A DNA stretch of 64,000 nt from CALZIK01 sp945787635 (GTDB lineage: Bacteria; Acidobacteriota; Thermoanaerobaculia; Multivoradales; JAHEKO01). The notes beneath the pieces were generated by a model that worked only from the letters and a program-made list of their open reading frames with translations, had not been told where the DNA came from and ran no database searches. Numbering within the stretch: the first letter of the stretch is position 1; each line of letters opens with the position of its first letter. The position numbers and the translations under genes are program-made. Positions 36,557 through 44,123 of the stretch are shown one piece after another. The stretch spans positions 620,001-684,000 of the forward strand of contig CAMYNM010000001.1 of assembly GCA_947259725.1 (NCBI GenBank), written 5' to 3'.

Positions 36557-36718
36557 ATGGCGGTTCTTTCGCGCTGACGATTCCTCAAGATCAACGGCGG
36601 CGCGGCCGGCATGGCCGCGGCGGGCGGGGGCGGCTTCGGCGGCCTCGGATTACCGTCGGAGCTTCTCGCGCAGGTGGCGCCGGGTGACGAGATCCGCACC
36701 GTACCGACCTTCTGCGAC
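36557..36718 (+). pseudogene. 5' remnant of a Tat-exported molybdopterin oxidoreductase, stop in Tat motif
   Basis: A perfect ribosome site (AAGGAGG) precedes an ATG at 36557. The frame reads MAVLSR, then TGA at 36575-36577, then RFLKINGG, an Ala/Gly-rich hydrophobic run, LPSELLAQVAPGDEIR and TVPTFCD. This is the N-terminus of a Tat-dependent molybdopterin oxidoreductase (SRRRFLK motif, then VPTFC-x-x-C of the Fe-S site), with CGA changed to TGA at the second or third Arg. Homology ends after TFCD at about 36718; the rest, normally 700 or more codons, is gone. So both a point stop and a large deletion are needed, or one event plus an assembly error. Sec is not expected in a Tat signal. Confidence 0.65.
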
Positions 36719-36737
36719 GCAAGGCCAAGGAGGGCTG

Positions 36738-37343
36738 CTAAAGCTCACCACCCTGCCAGTCTTCGATGACCTCCGCCTTCAAGGCCCATTCGGACTTCGG
36801 AAAGCGCCGACGCAGTTCGTTCCAGGCATCGGCCAGCGCCTGGATGTCGCGCTTGCCGGCGAGAAACCGAGACACACCCAACCAGTAGGCCGCCTCCGGC
36901 GCCGCGGGCGCAAGAGGGTGTTTCGCGACGACGCCCGAAAGCAGGCTCTCGGCGTCTTCGGCTCTCCGGCGAGTGATCGACCAGATGCCGCGCGCGGTGC
37001 GCAGCTCGGCGAGAAAGTGCGTTGGTGGAAGCCAGCCGACGGTGCGGCGCTGGGGCCGTCCGCGATCGTCCGAAATCACGAAGGTCGGCGCCCACGGCAC
37101 CGGTCCGCCGCCGCTCGCTTCGGCAAAGTCCGGATGGCGCTCGGTGAGATCGGCCTTGAAGCAGGCAAAATGCCCAGCAAGCTCGGCGGTCACTCCCGCG
37201 TTCGGATACGTCACGGTATCCATGCGACGGCAGCCCAGTCAGCCTGGCGCCCAAAGGTAGGCCAGCAATAGACTCGAGTCGGAGGTGGCCGCCGCACGGG
37301 CCGCCGCGAGTTCGGTGTGCCAGATGATCGCGGCCGCAGGCAT
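36738..37343 (-). CDS. Selenocysteine-containing thioredoxin-like protein (UxxC) with TPR-like tail
   Basis: A 201-residue protein if the in-frame TGA at 37241-37239 is read as Sec. From ATG 37343 it reads MPAAAIIWHTELAAARAAA, then LLLAYLWAPG-U-LGCRRMD and TVTYPNAGVTAELAGHF. The site U35-L-G-C38 follows a beta strand and precedes a helix exactly as C-x-x-C does in thioredoxins, with the Trp just upstream and the cis-Pro loop VPWAPTFVISDD later on. After GWLPPTHFLAELRTAR the tail has two TPR-like helices (PEAAYWLGVSRFLAGKRD, then AWNELRRRFPKSEWA). Starting at the Met after the TGA would delete the active site and first strand. A hairpin follows the TGA and selD is in the same window. The protein lacks a signal peptide, so it is probably a cytoplasmic oxidoreductase. 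The alternative is a Cys-to-stop mutation. Confidence 0.75.
37204..37221 (-). promoter_or_regulatory. Candidate bacterial SECIS in the thioredoxin-like gene
   Basis: Seventeen bases after the TGA the minus strand has a perfect 6-bp stem GGATAC/GTATCC closing the six-base loop CGTGAC. Distance and the G in the loop fit bacterial SECIS elements read by SelB. Judged by eye; only a fold and covariation in homologues would settle it. Confidence 0.45.
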
Positions 37344-37425
37344 GTCGGAAGTCTATCGCCGTCCTTGCCGTACCTGTGTGAGCGGCGCCTTCGGAACGTC
37401 GGGCAGGGCTGTCTCACGCAAACGT

Positions 37426-37459
37426 CGGAAGACGGTCGACACGGAGGTCGACCGCTACA
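37426..37459 (+). repeat. Dispersed palindromic repeat, copy 2 (inverted)
   Basis: Reads CGGAAGACGGTCGACACGGA then GGTCGACCGCTACA, the reverse complement of copies 1, 4 and 5. It lies between the Sec thioredoxin-like gene and the pirin gene stop. Confidence 0.85.
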
Positions 37460-37483
37460 ACGACAGGGTGGCTTTCCGAATCT

Positions 37484-38392
37484 TCAGCCCCGCGGGTCGA
37501 GAAACGTGCCGTCCTGAAGCTCGGCAAAGGCCTGCCGCAGCTCGCCGTGAGAGTTCATGACGATCGGACCCTGCCAGGCGACCGGCTCGCGCAGCGGCCG
37601 GCCCGAGACCAGCAGGAATCGCATGCCTTCTTCTCCCGCTTGCACCATGACCTCGTCGCCGCGGTCGAACAGGACCAAGGATCGGTTACCCGCCGGAGTC
37701 AAGGTCACATCGCCCGACAGCAGATCCTCGGTCGGAACGGCGCGAGGATCCGAAGCATCGGCAAACCGGCCCGAGCCTTCGAACACGTAGGCAAAGGCGT
37801 GGCTGTCGGTCTCGACCGGCAGCCGTTTGGTGCGATTCGGAGGCACCCACACGTCGAGATAACGCGGATCGGCGGCGATGCCCTCGACCGGACCTCGCAC
37901 TCCCCAGAAGTCGCCGCATACGACGCGCACCCGGGTGCCGTCGTCATCGCTCACCTCAGGAACGTCCGGTCCGGAAATATCCTGATAGCGCGGCGCCGTC
38001 ATCTTGAGCGACGACGGTAGGTTCGCCCAGAGCTGGAAGCCATGCATCCGGCCGGCCGGATCCCCCGCCGGCATCTCCTGATGAATGATGCCGCTGCCGG
38101 CCGTCATCCACTGCACGTCGCCCGGCCCGACGACTCCCGAGTTGCCGAGACTGTCGGCGTGCTCGACGGTCCCCGCCAGAACGTAGGTGATTGTCTCGAT
38201 GCCGCGATGCGGATGCCACGGAAAACCCGCGCGGTAGTCCTCCGGCCGCTCGTTGCGAAAGTCGTCGAGGAGCAGGAACGGGTCGAAGTCCTCGGTCTTG
38301 CCGAAGCCGAACGCGCGGTCGAGGCGCACGCCCGCGCCCTCGAGGGTTTGCTTGGCGCCGGTGATTTCTCGAACAGGTCGAATGGACATCAC
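37484..38392 (-). CDS. Pirin family protein
   Basis: A 302-residue bicupin of the pirin family. The metal site is FPWHPHRGIETITYVLAGTV (two His and a later Glu) together with SGIIHQEMPAGDPAGRMHGF. The N-terminus has FDPFLLLDDFRNERPEDY and the C-terminal cupin MRFLLVSGRPLREPVAWQGP, then GPIVMNSHGELRQAFAELQ, all typical. Some bacterial pirins have quercetinase activity, others bind transcription or metabolic enzymes; the role here is not evident. Starting ATG 38392 is followed after one codon by another usable Met-Ser. Confidence 0.95.
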   Translation of the reverse strand: MMSIRPVREITGAKQTLEGAGVRLDRAFGFGKTEDFDPFLLLDDFRNERPEDYRAGFPWHPHRGIETITYVLAGTVEHADSLGNSGVVGPGDVQWMTAGSGIIHQEMPAGDPAGRMHGFQLWANLPSSLKMTAPRYQDISGPDVPEVSDDDGTRVRVVCGDFWGVRGPVEGIAADPRYLDVWVPPNRTKRLPVETDSHAFAYVFEGSGRFADASDPRAVPTEDLLSGDVTLTPAGNRSLVLFDRGDEVMVQAGEEGMRFLLVSGRPLREPVAWQGPIVMNSHGELRQAFAELQDGTFLDPRG

Positions 38393-38462
38393 GGACTACA
38401 ACCGTACGGTGGCCTGGTTCATTCCCGTTAGGGCGTGTTACCTCCGCTGGGCTCCCGGACTC

Positions 38463-38490
38463 TAGCGGTGAACCTCCGTGTCGACCGTTT
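38463..38490 (+). repeat. Dispersed palindromic repeat, copy 3 (degenerate)
   Basis: Reads TAGCGGTGAACCTCCGTGTC then GACCGTTTTC. One arm has GGTGAAC in place of GGTCGAC, so the palindrome is partly broken. It lies between the pirin and beta-lactamase-like genes. Confidence 0.65.
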
Positions 38491-38552
38491 TCCCCCTCTC
38501 CGTATATCCTCTCGACCGGCTCTGCGTACTACCCGTTGAAGGAGACTCACTC

Positions 38553-40355
38553 ATGCTTCGAACCCGACCGCTCATGCTCGCTCTCGCCGTTGCGTCGATT
38601 CCGTCCTTCGCCGCCGAGGAAACGCCGATCAGCCCCGCAGTCGAGCAGCTGCGCCATGCCGAAGGCAAGTGGGATGCGACCACCGAGTTCATCGCCCCTG
38701 ACGGGTCGGTCGCGCGCTCGGTCGAAGGCACCTACGAGTTCGAATGGGTGGTAAAGGACCGGGTTCTCATCGGGCGGTCCGAGCAGCCCGAGCTGAGCCA
38801 GGCCTCGGGCCTGCTTTTTTTCTACTCGGAAAGCACCGACGCCACGATCATGGCTTCGGTGGGCGCCGACGGCCACCTGTGGGTGATGACCGGCCCGGCC
38901 GACTCCGAGGAGCGCACCACGCCGCCTACAGAGCAGCCCGACGGTTCGATGATCCAGCTCCGGTTCACCCGCTACAACGTCGAGCTCGACAGCTTCGAAT
39001 CCAAGATGGAGATATCGAGCGACGGCGGCGAGACCTGGAGGAAGGGGAATCACCAGATCTTCCGGCGCCAGGGCGGCCACGCGACGGCGGCGACGGCGGC
39101 GAAGACCGCACCGCCGAGCGCCGCTGCCGCGTTCACCTGGGAGAATCTTGCCGCTCGCCTCGATGCCGAGGCCAAGGCCGGTTTTACCGGCGCCGTGCTA
39201 GTGGTACGCGACGGCGAAGTGGTACTCGACAAGGGCTACGGCCTCGCCAATCGCGAGCTCGGCCTTGCGGTCACGCCCGATACGATCTTCGCTACCGGCT
39301 CACTCCCGATCGACTACACCCATGCCGCGCTTTTGAAACTCGCGCAGGACGGCAAGCTCGAATTTTCCGACCCGATCTCCAAGTTCTTCACTGACGTCCC
39401 CGAGGACAAGTCGGAGATCACGATCAGGCAGCTGATGACCGGCGGCTCGGGCCTGCCGGACTTTCACGGGGTCCCCAGCGATCCGGACCCCGACCACCAC
39501 TGGATCGACCGCGACGAGGCGATGCGCAGGATCTTCGCGCAGAGGCTCCTCTTTCCACCCGGCCAAAACAGACAGCATTCCCACTCAGCCTGGGGGGTTC
39601 TGGCCGCGATCGTCGAGATCGCGAGCGGCAAGAGCTACCAGGACTTCACCCGCGAGCACATCTTCGGGCCCGCCGGCATGAACGACACCGGCTTCAACGG
39701 CGACCCGGTGCCCGAGGAGCGCCTCGCCATCGGCTACGGCATGCGGTCCGACGGCGAGATCAACGCGCCTCCGTACTGGGGCAAGACCTCCTGGCTGGTT
39801 TTGGGGAGCGGCGGCCAGATCGGAACGGCGCGGGATACCGGACGCTTCTTCGACGCCATGCGCGAAGGCAAGATCCTCGAACCCGAATGGGCCGAGCGCT
39901 TCTTCGGAGACGGCGCAGGCGCCAGCCGCAACGGCGACATCTTCGGCTACGAGATGTTCGTCTACCGCGCGCCGATGGCGACCTCCTACGCCGTCACCCT
40001 GACCAATGCGAACCAGCCCGAGCCGGGCTCTCCCGACGAGACACACTTCGTCCGCGTGAGCGAGGAGATCGGAGAGCTCCTGCTCGCACCCTACCGGCCC
40101 AAGCACCGTATCGGCCTCGGGTTCGAGGCAGACGCTGAAGGCACTGTCGTGGCCGGAACCGTCGTCCCCGGTGGCGCCTCCGATCGTGGCGGCCTCCGAA
40201 CGGGCGACAAGTTGCTGTCCGTGGCTGGGACCCCCTTGGGTGACGACCCCATCGCGGTTCTCCTCCCCTACCTCCAGAGCGGCAATCCGATCGTCTTTCT
40301 CGTGCGCCGCAACGGTGAGGAGCTCGAAATCACGGTCGAACCCGAGCCGCGGTAG
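38553..40355 (+). CDS. Secreted beta-lactamase-like serine hydrolase homologue with DUF1579-like and PDZ domains
   Basis: A 600-residue exported protein with three parts. ATG 38553 follows AAGGAG and starts the signal peptide (LMLALAVASIPSFAAEE). Residues 30-170 resemble DUF1579 (LRHAEGKWDATTEFIAPDGS). Residues 195-490 are a class C beta-lactamase/D-Ala-D-Ala peptidase fold (LDKGYGLANRELGLAVTPDT, ITIRQLMTGGSGLPDFHG). Residues 500-600 look like a PDZ domain (VVPGGASDRGGLRTGDKLLS). The catalytic S-x-x-K should lie in FATGSLPIDYTHAALLKL but reads SLPI, with the Lys replaced, and the Y-x-N region reads HSH. So it may be a pseudoenzyme or use different chemistry. Confidence 0.82.
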   Translation: MLRTRPLMLALAVASIPSFAAEETPISPAVEQLRHAEGKWDATTEFIAPDGSVARSVEGTYEFEWVVKDRVLIGRSEQPELSQASGLLFFYSESTDATIMASVGADGHLWVMTGPADSEERTTPPTEQPDGSMIQLRFTRYNVELDSFESKMEISSDGGETWRKGNHQIFRRQGGHATAATAAKTAPPSAAAAFTWENLAARLDAEAKAGFTGAVLVVRDGEVVLDKGYGLANRELGLAVTPDTIFATGSLPIDYTHAALLKLAQDGKLEFSDPISKFFTDVPEDKSEITIRQLMTGGSGLPDFHGVPSDPDPDHHWIDRDEAMRRIFAQRLLFPPGQNRQHSHSAWGVLAAIVEIASGKSYQDFTREHIFGPAGMNDTGFNGDPVPEERLAIGYGMRSDGEINAPPYWGKTSWLVLGSGGQIGTARDTGRFFDAMREGKILEPEWAERFFGDGAGASRNGDIFGYEMFVYRAPMATSYAVTLTNANQPEPGSPDETHFVRVSEEIGELLLAPYRPKHRIGLGFEADAEGTVVAGTVVPGGASDRGGLRTGDKLLSVAGTPLGDDPIAVLLPYLQSGNPIVFLVRRNGEELEITVEPEPR

Positions 40356-40377
40356 TCGCGCAGCGAGTGTAGCGCTC

Positions 40378-40821
40378 TACCGCCGACCGGTCCGAGGGGT
40401 CAAGATCCGGGGCGGCTTCGACTTCGTCAACACCGACAACCAGTTTCAGAATCTCGTCACGGACACGGTCAAGACCAACAGAAACGGCAACGCGCTGTTG
40501 CAATACGAGCTGAATGTAGACCAGGAGCCCGCGAGTCAGTTCCTCGACGCCATTTTCTGGTCGTTCGCCGCGTTGCCGACGAACGGCAAGAAGATCGGTC
40601 TCTTCAGCGCTGAGTGCTTCGTCGCCGAGGTGACCGACCGAGCCGACTTCGACTACTTCGAGCGACTGGGTCTCGACCAGGATCGTTTCGCCCTGATTTT
40701 CGTCAAAAACGTGTTCGTTCTCGACACCTTCACGGGCGACTAGTTTCCCGATCCGGTCGACGACTCTCTGATCTTCGCGGACGGTTTCGAGTCCGGCGAT
40801 ACCAGCGCCTGGCGTCGATAG
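40378..40821 (+). pseudogene. 3' remnant of a secreted protein with C-terminal DGFESGD motif
   Basis: After the beta-lactamase-like gene one frame reads GVKIRGGFDFVNTDNQF, NLVTDTVKTNRNGNALLQYE, LNVDQEPASQFLDAIFWSFA, then RFALIFVKNVFVLDTFTGD, an in-frame TAG at 40741-40743, and continues FPDPVDDSLIFADGFESGDT and SAWRR to a second TAG. The tail matches the end of the protein at 61431-62648 (IFVDGFESGDVSAWS). No start codon or signal peptide can be found; the 5' part is missing. The amber codon just before the motif would remove the tag from any product. I interpret it as the end of a decaying secreted-protein gene. Confidence 0.6.
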
Positions 40822-40868
40822 GCAGGGCGCCTCGCAACCCTGGTACAGGGGGGCCGTACTAACTACCC

Positions 40869-41984
40869 ATGAAGAGTCTCTGCGTCCTCGGCCTCGCAGC
40901 TCTCGCCGCGGTGATCCCAGTTTCCGCACGCGCCATCACGGTCGACGAGATCATCGCCCGCCATGCCGAGGCGCGCGGTAGCTACGACAAGATCAAGGCC
41001 ATTCGCACGCTCGTCTACAGCGGCGGCACCTACTCGGAGGGCGACTACACGGGCTCGGGGAACGCCATGATGGCGTTCGCTCGGCCGTACCTTCGCGTCG
41101 TCGGCAATCCCGAGGCGCCCGGTGGCTACATGGAGGGCTACGACGGCGCGGCCTGGGAATGGCTGGGTGATCCGGGGATCGTTGTGCGCACGGTCGGCGC
41201 GGCGGCGGGCGCCACACGTCGCGGAGCCGACTTCGAAGGCCTTCTGATCGATTACCGTGCCAAGGGCTCGACGATCGATCTCGAGCCGAGCGAAGAGATC
41301 GACGGCCGACCCGCCTATCGTCTGGTGGTCACGCTAAGGGACGGCTTCGTTCGCGAGTACTTCGTCGATCAGGAATCCTACCTCGTCACCGCCGAACGGC
41401 GTTCGGCGCCGATCCACGCTTTCGGCGATCCGGTGACCAGCGAGACCCGCATCGGCGACTACCGTCCAGCGGCTGGCTCCGGAGGCGTTCTCTTCGCCCA
41501 TGCGTATGTCGAAACCGATATCGCCACCGGCGAGATCTTGAACAGCATGCAATGGGGCAAGGTCGAAGCCAATCGCGAACTGCCCGCCTCCTGGTTCTCG
41601 CCTCCTGAGTTCGAACGCACAAAGCTTCAGAGGTTTCTCGAGCTCCTCTACGGGGAGCGCACCGACAAAGAGGCCGTCCTCTGGAGCTACGTCGATTTCC
41701 GGCGAGCCCATCCCGAGATCGACACTCGCGAGGGCATCGAGGTGATCGGCTACCAGATGCTCAAGATGAGCGATGCCGAGGCCGCCGTGGCACTTCTCGA
41801 AGCCAACGCGCGCGACTACCCCGACTCGTCGTCCTCGGCATTCGGCCTCGGCCGTGCCTACGCGACCGCCGGCCAGCCGGAGACAGCCCGAACGCAGTTC
41901 GAGCGGGCGCTCGGCCTCGACGCGAACAACCGGCGCGCCAAGCAGGCGCTCGCGGCGCTCGGTCCCGACTCCGGGCCCCGATAG
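40869..41984 (+). CDS. Secreted LolA-like protein with C-terminal TPR
   Basis: A 371-residue exported protein. Signal peptide MKSLCVLGLAALAAVIPVSA. The mature part begins ITVDEIIARHAEARGSYDKI and has the curved-sheet pattern of LolA/LppX-like lipoprotein carriers (IRTLVYSGGTYSEGDYTG, then DGFVREYFVDQESYLVTAER). The last 90 residues are helical with a TPR-like repeat: YQMLKMSDAEAAVALLEANA and RAYATAGQPETARTQFERAL. I infer a periplasmic lipid- or protein-binding role, unproven. No lol genes are adjacent. Confidence 0.8.
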   Translation: MKSLCVLGLAALAAVIPVSARAITVDEIIARHAEARGSYDKIKAIRTLVYSGGTYSEGDYTGSGNAMMAFARPYLRVVGNPEAPGGYMEGYDGAAWEWLGDPGIVVRTVGAAAGATRRGADFEGLLIDYRAKGSTIDLEPSEEIDGRPAYRLVVTLRDGFVREYFVDQESYLVTAERRSAPIHAFGDPVTSETRIGDYRPAAGSGGVLFAHAYVETDIATGEILNSMQWGKVEANRELPASWFSPPEFERTKLQRFLELLYGERTDKEAVLWSYVDFRRAHPEIDTREGIEVIGYQMLKMSDAEAAVALLEANARDYPDSSSSAFGLGRAYATAGQPETARTQFERALGLDANNRRAKQALAALGPDSGPR

Positions 41985-42134
41985 CCAGCGCTCTCCTGCC
42001 CTCGGGCCGCCCTGCGTCGCGATTCGCGTGATGTAGAGTCAGACAGATTCCGTCAGATCGCGCCCGGGGAGAAGCTCCCGGGTACCGCGCCACGCGAGGC
42101 CGAACCTCGCGCAAGGCCGCCAAAGGAGAATGCC

Positions 42135-43106
42135 ATGTTCCTCGATGCCGTCGATACCGTCCTCGCCTTCTGCATGATCATGCTGCTTCTGAGCCTTCTG
42201 GTCACCGTCCTTGTCCAGATGGTCATCTCGATCTTCGGGCTCCGAGGCAAGAACCTCGTTTTCGGAGTCCAGCAGCTCGTCGGCATGGTGGCTCCCGACC
42301 TCGACGAGTCGGACGCCGCCTCCTTGGCAACAAAAGTTCTCAATCATCCGGCACTGGGCGCCGGAGGCAAGCGCGCCTCGGTCGAGCTTCATCCCAAAGA
42401 AGTGCTGATGGTGCTCGACGATCTCCGCAAGACGGAAAAGCTCGCGCCCAACGTGAAGGCGGCCATCGACAGCCTGTTCGAGAGTGACGCTTCCGAGGAC
42501 TCCAAACTCGTTGGCTCCCTCGACATTCTGCAGAAGCTCCGCAATGCCCTTCCCGAGCAGGCCGCGGCCGCACAGAAGCTGGCCAAGACCGTCCTGGCCG
42601 AGCAAAAGGAGATCGTCGTCCGGCTCGACAACTGGTTCGACAGCGCGATGAACCATGCGAGTGAACGCTTGAAGCTCCACGCGCGCTGGATCACCGCCGG
42701 GGCGGCTCTCGTGTTCGCGACCGGACTCGAGATCAACGCCGTCTCGATCCTCGAGCAACTCTCGAACGACCCGCAAGTTCGCGCACAGGTCCTCGCGCAA
42801 ACCGACGCCACCCTGGCTCTTTACGACCAGGCACAAGCAGCCGCCGCATCCCCCGAAGCGGCCCAAGCCAAGGAGGCCGTCGACAGCCTGCGCGCCACAC
42901 TCGCCAAGAGCGGTCTTGCCGTTTTCGGCCTGCTCGACGAAGGCTGGGAATGCTATACCGGGCGTGCCTTCGCGGGGAGCCTACTCACCGCTTTGCTACT
43001 GAGCCTCGGCGCGCCCTTCTGGTACGGCGTCATCGGCAAGATCGTGGGCTTCCGCTCGGCCCTCGCCGGTAAGCAGAACACCCAGGCGACGCCCAAGGGC
43101 GGCTAG
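42135..43106 (+). CDS. Membrane protein of unknown function
   Basis: A 323-residue protein with an AAAGGAGA ribosome site. N-terminal helix TVLAFCMIMLLLSLLVTVLV, a soluble central domain (VLMVLDDLRKTEKLAPNVKA, AEQKEIVVRLDNWFDSAM), a second span WITAGAALVFATGLEINAVS, a helical segment with Ala/Gln-rich turns, and a last span FAGSLLTALLLSLGAPFWYG ahead of a short basic tail. The FDSAMNHASERLK and SLGAPFWYG blocks occur in a family of large bacterial membrane proteins whose role is unknown to me. Stands between an LolA-like gene and a PIN remnant. Confidence 0.8.
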   Translation: MFLDAVDTVLAFCMIMLLLSLLVTVLVQMVISIFGLRGKNLVFGVQQLVGMVAPDLDESDAASLATKVLNHPALGAGGKRASVELHPKEVLMVLDDLRKTEKLAPNVKAAIDSLFESDASEDSKLVGSLDILQKLRNALPEQAAAAQKLAKTVLAEQKEIVVRLDNWFDSAMNHASERLKLHARWITAGAALVFATGLEINAVSILEQLSNDPQVRAQVLAQTDATLALYDQAQAAAASPEAAQAKEAVDSLRATLAKSGLAVFGLLDEGWECYTGRAFAGSLLTALLLSLGAPFWYGVIGKIVGFRSALAGKQNTQATPKGG

Positions 43107-43123
43107 CGTCCTCTGCCCGGCCT

Positions 43124-43464
43124 CTATCGGCCGAGGGCCAGCTCAGCCGGCGAGCACTCCACACCCTCGAACCATCCGGAGGGTTCTCGAGCAGTTTCTT
43201 GTCGCCGGTCACGAGCACCGCTCCTGCTTCGCAATTCGTCAGATCCCAGACGTGCTGGTCGTTTCCATCGGGAGCGCTCGCGGCCGAAGGCTCCGGATCA
43301 CGAACGACTCCGTTCCGCGCGATCTCGGCGAGAAGATCGTCAACCTGACGCTCGACGAGACCATGCCGCACCTGAATCGCCTGGCGCAACAAGACGGCGC
43401 GATATTCGGCGAGCAACTCTCGGGAAAGAAGAAAGACGAAGCGCGCCTCGACAATCCCATCGCG
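43124..43464 (-). pseudogene. Truncated PIN-domain toxin remnant
   Basis: The minus strand reads RDGIVEARFVFLLSRELLAE, YRAVLLRQAIQVRHGLVERQ, VDDLLAEIARNGVV, then DGNDQHVWDLTNCEAGAVLV and TGDKKLLENPPDGS. This is the middle and end of a VapC-like PIN nuclease: the second and third acidic residues are recognisable (E in LLAEYR, D in GNDQHVWDL and TGDKKLL). The first strand with the catalytic DTN is missing because a TAG (43465-43467) and the PadR gene lie upstream. Near the end a shift to another frame is needed to reach a stop that fits the family length. No antitoxin gene is adjacent. Confidence 0.6.
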
Positions 43465-43523
43465 CTAGAGCATCAGAACATCAAATCGCCGCCTCAGTCG
43501 AAGTGCTTTACTGCTCAGGAGGC

Positions 43524-44117
43524 TCATTCCTGCTCGGCGGCCTCGCTCATTCCGCTCGTCCCGGGCTCGACCACGCGGCGAAGCTCTTCGAGCCAACGCA
43601 CGCGAGCCCGCGCCTCGTGGACCACGCCCCTGCCGCCCAGATAGCCGAACAAATCCCCCGCACGCCGGCGCTCCTCGGATTCCGATTCCACGATCGCCGC
43701 TCGCCGCCTGGCCTGCTCGACCGCCTCGGCTACGAACCGCCGGCGCTCGCCCGCACCCAACGCCTCCAGGTAGTAGACCCGGGTGCGGATGGGATCCATA
43801 GTGAACGCCACGTCTTCGAACGGAAACGGCGGCGAGAGCCACGCTTCGAGAGCTCGCCTCCCACGCGCGGTCAGGCGGTACTCGACCGAGCGCCGGCGCC
43901 CTTCCCTGCGAGTCGTTGCCTTGACCAGCGAACGCACCTCGAGCCGCCGCACCGCCGGATAGACCGCTCCCGCGCTGCCGCTGAAAAACGACGACGGTGA
44001 CGCCCGGAACTGACGCCGAATCCAGTACGCGGTGCAGGGCGCTCCCTGAAACACCAACCCCAGAACCGCCAGCTCCAACCGGCTCAGCTCGCGCGTCGCC
44101 TTGGATTTCGCCACCAC
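43524..44117 (-). CDS. PadR family transcriptional regulator
   Basis: A 197-residue repressor-like protein. The winged helix is LSRLELAVLGLVFQGAPCTA, AYWIRRQFRASPSSFFSGSA, GAVYPAVRRLEVRSLVKATT and SVEYRLTARGRRALEAWL, the PadR layout in which the wing follows GAVYPxLxRLE. A C-terminal helical dimerisation domain follows (VYYLEALGAGERRRFVAEAV). It lies six bases downstream of the aspartyl-protease gene on the same strand, in an apparent operon, and a palindrome at 45392-45408 in front of that gene is a likely operator, giving autoregulation. Confidence 0.9.
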   Translation of the reverse strand: MVAKSKATRELSRLELAVLGLVFQGAPCTAYWIRRQFRASPSSFFSGSAGAVYPAVRRLEVRSLVKATTRREGRRRSVEYRLTARGRRALEAWLSPPFPFEDVAFTMDPIRTRVYYLEALGAGERRRFVAEAVEQARRRAAIVESESEERRRAGDLFGYLGGRGVVHEARARVRWLEELRRVVEPGTSGMSEAAEQE

Positions 44118-44123
44118 GAGAGC

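Noticed and set aside
36575..36577. TGA in the Tat motif as selenocysteine
   Set aside because: The codon replaces an Arg of the twin-arginine signal, not a redox site, and the rest of the enzyme is missing.
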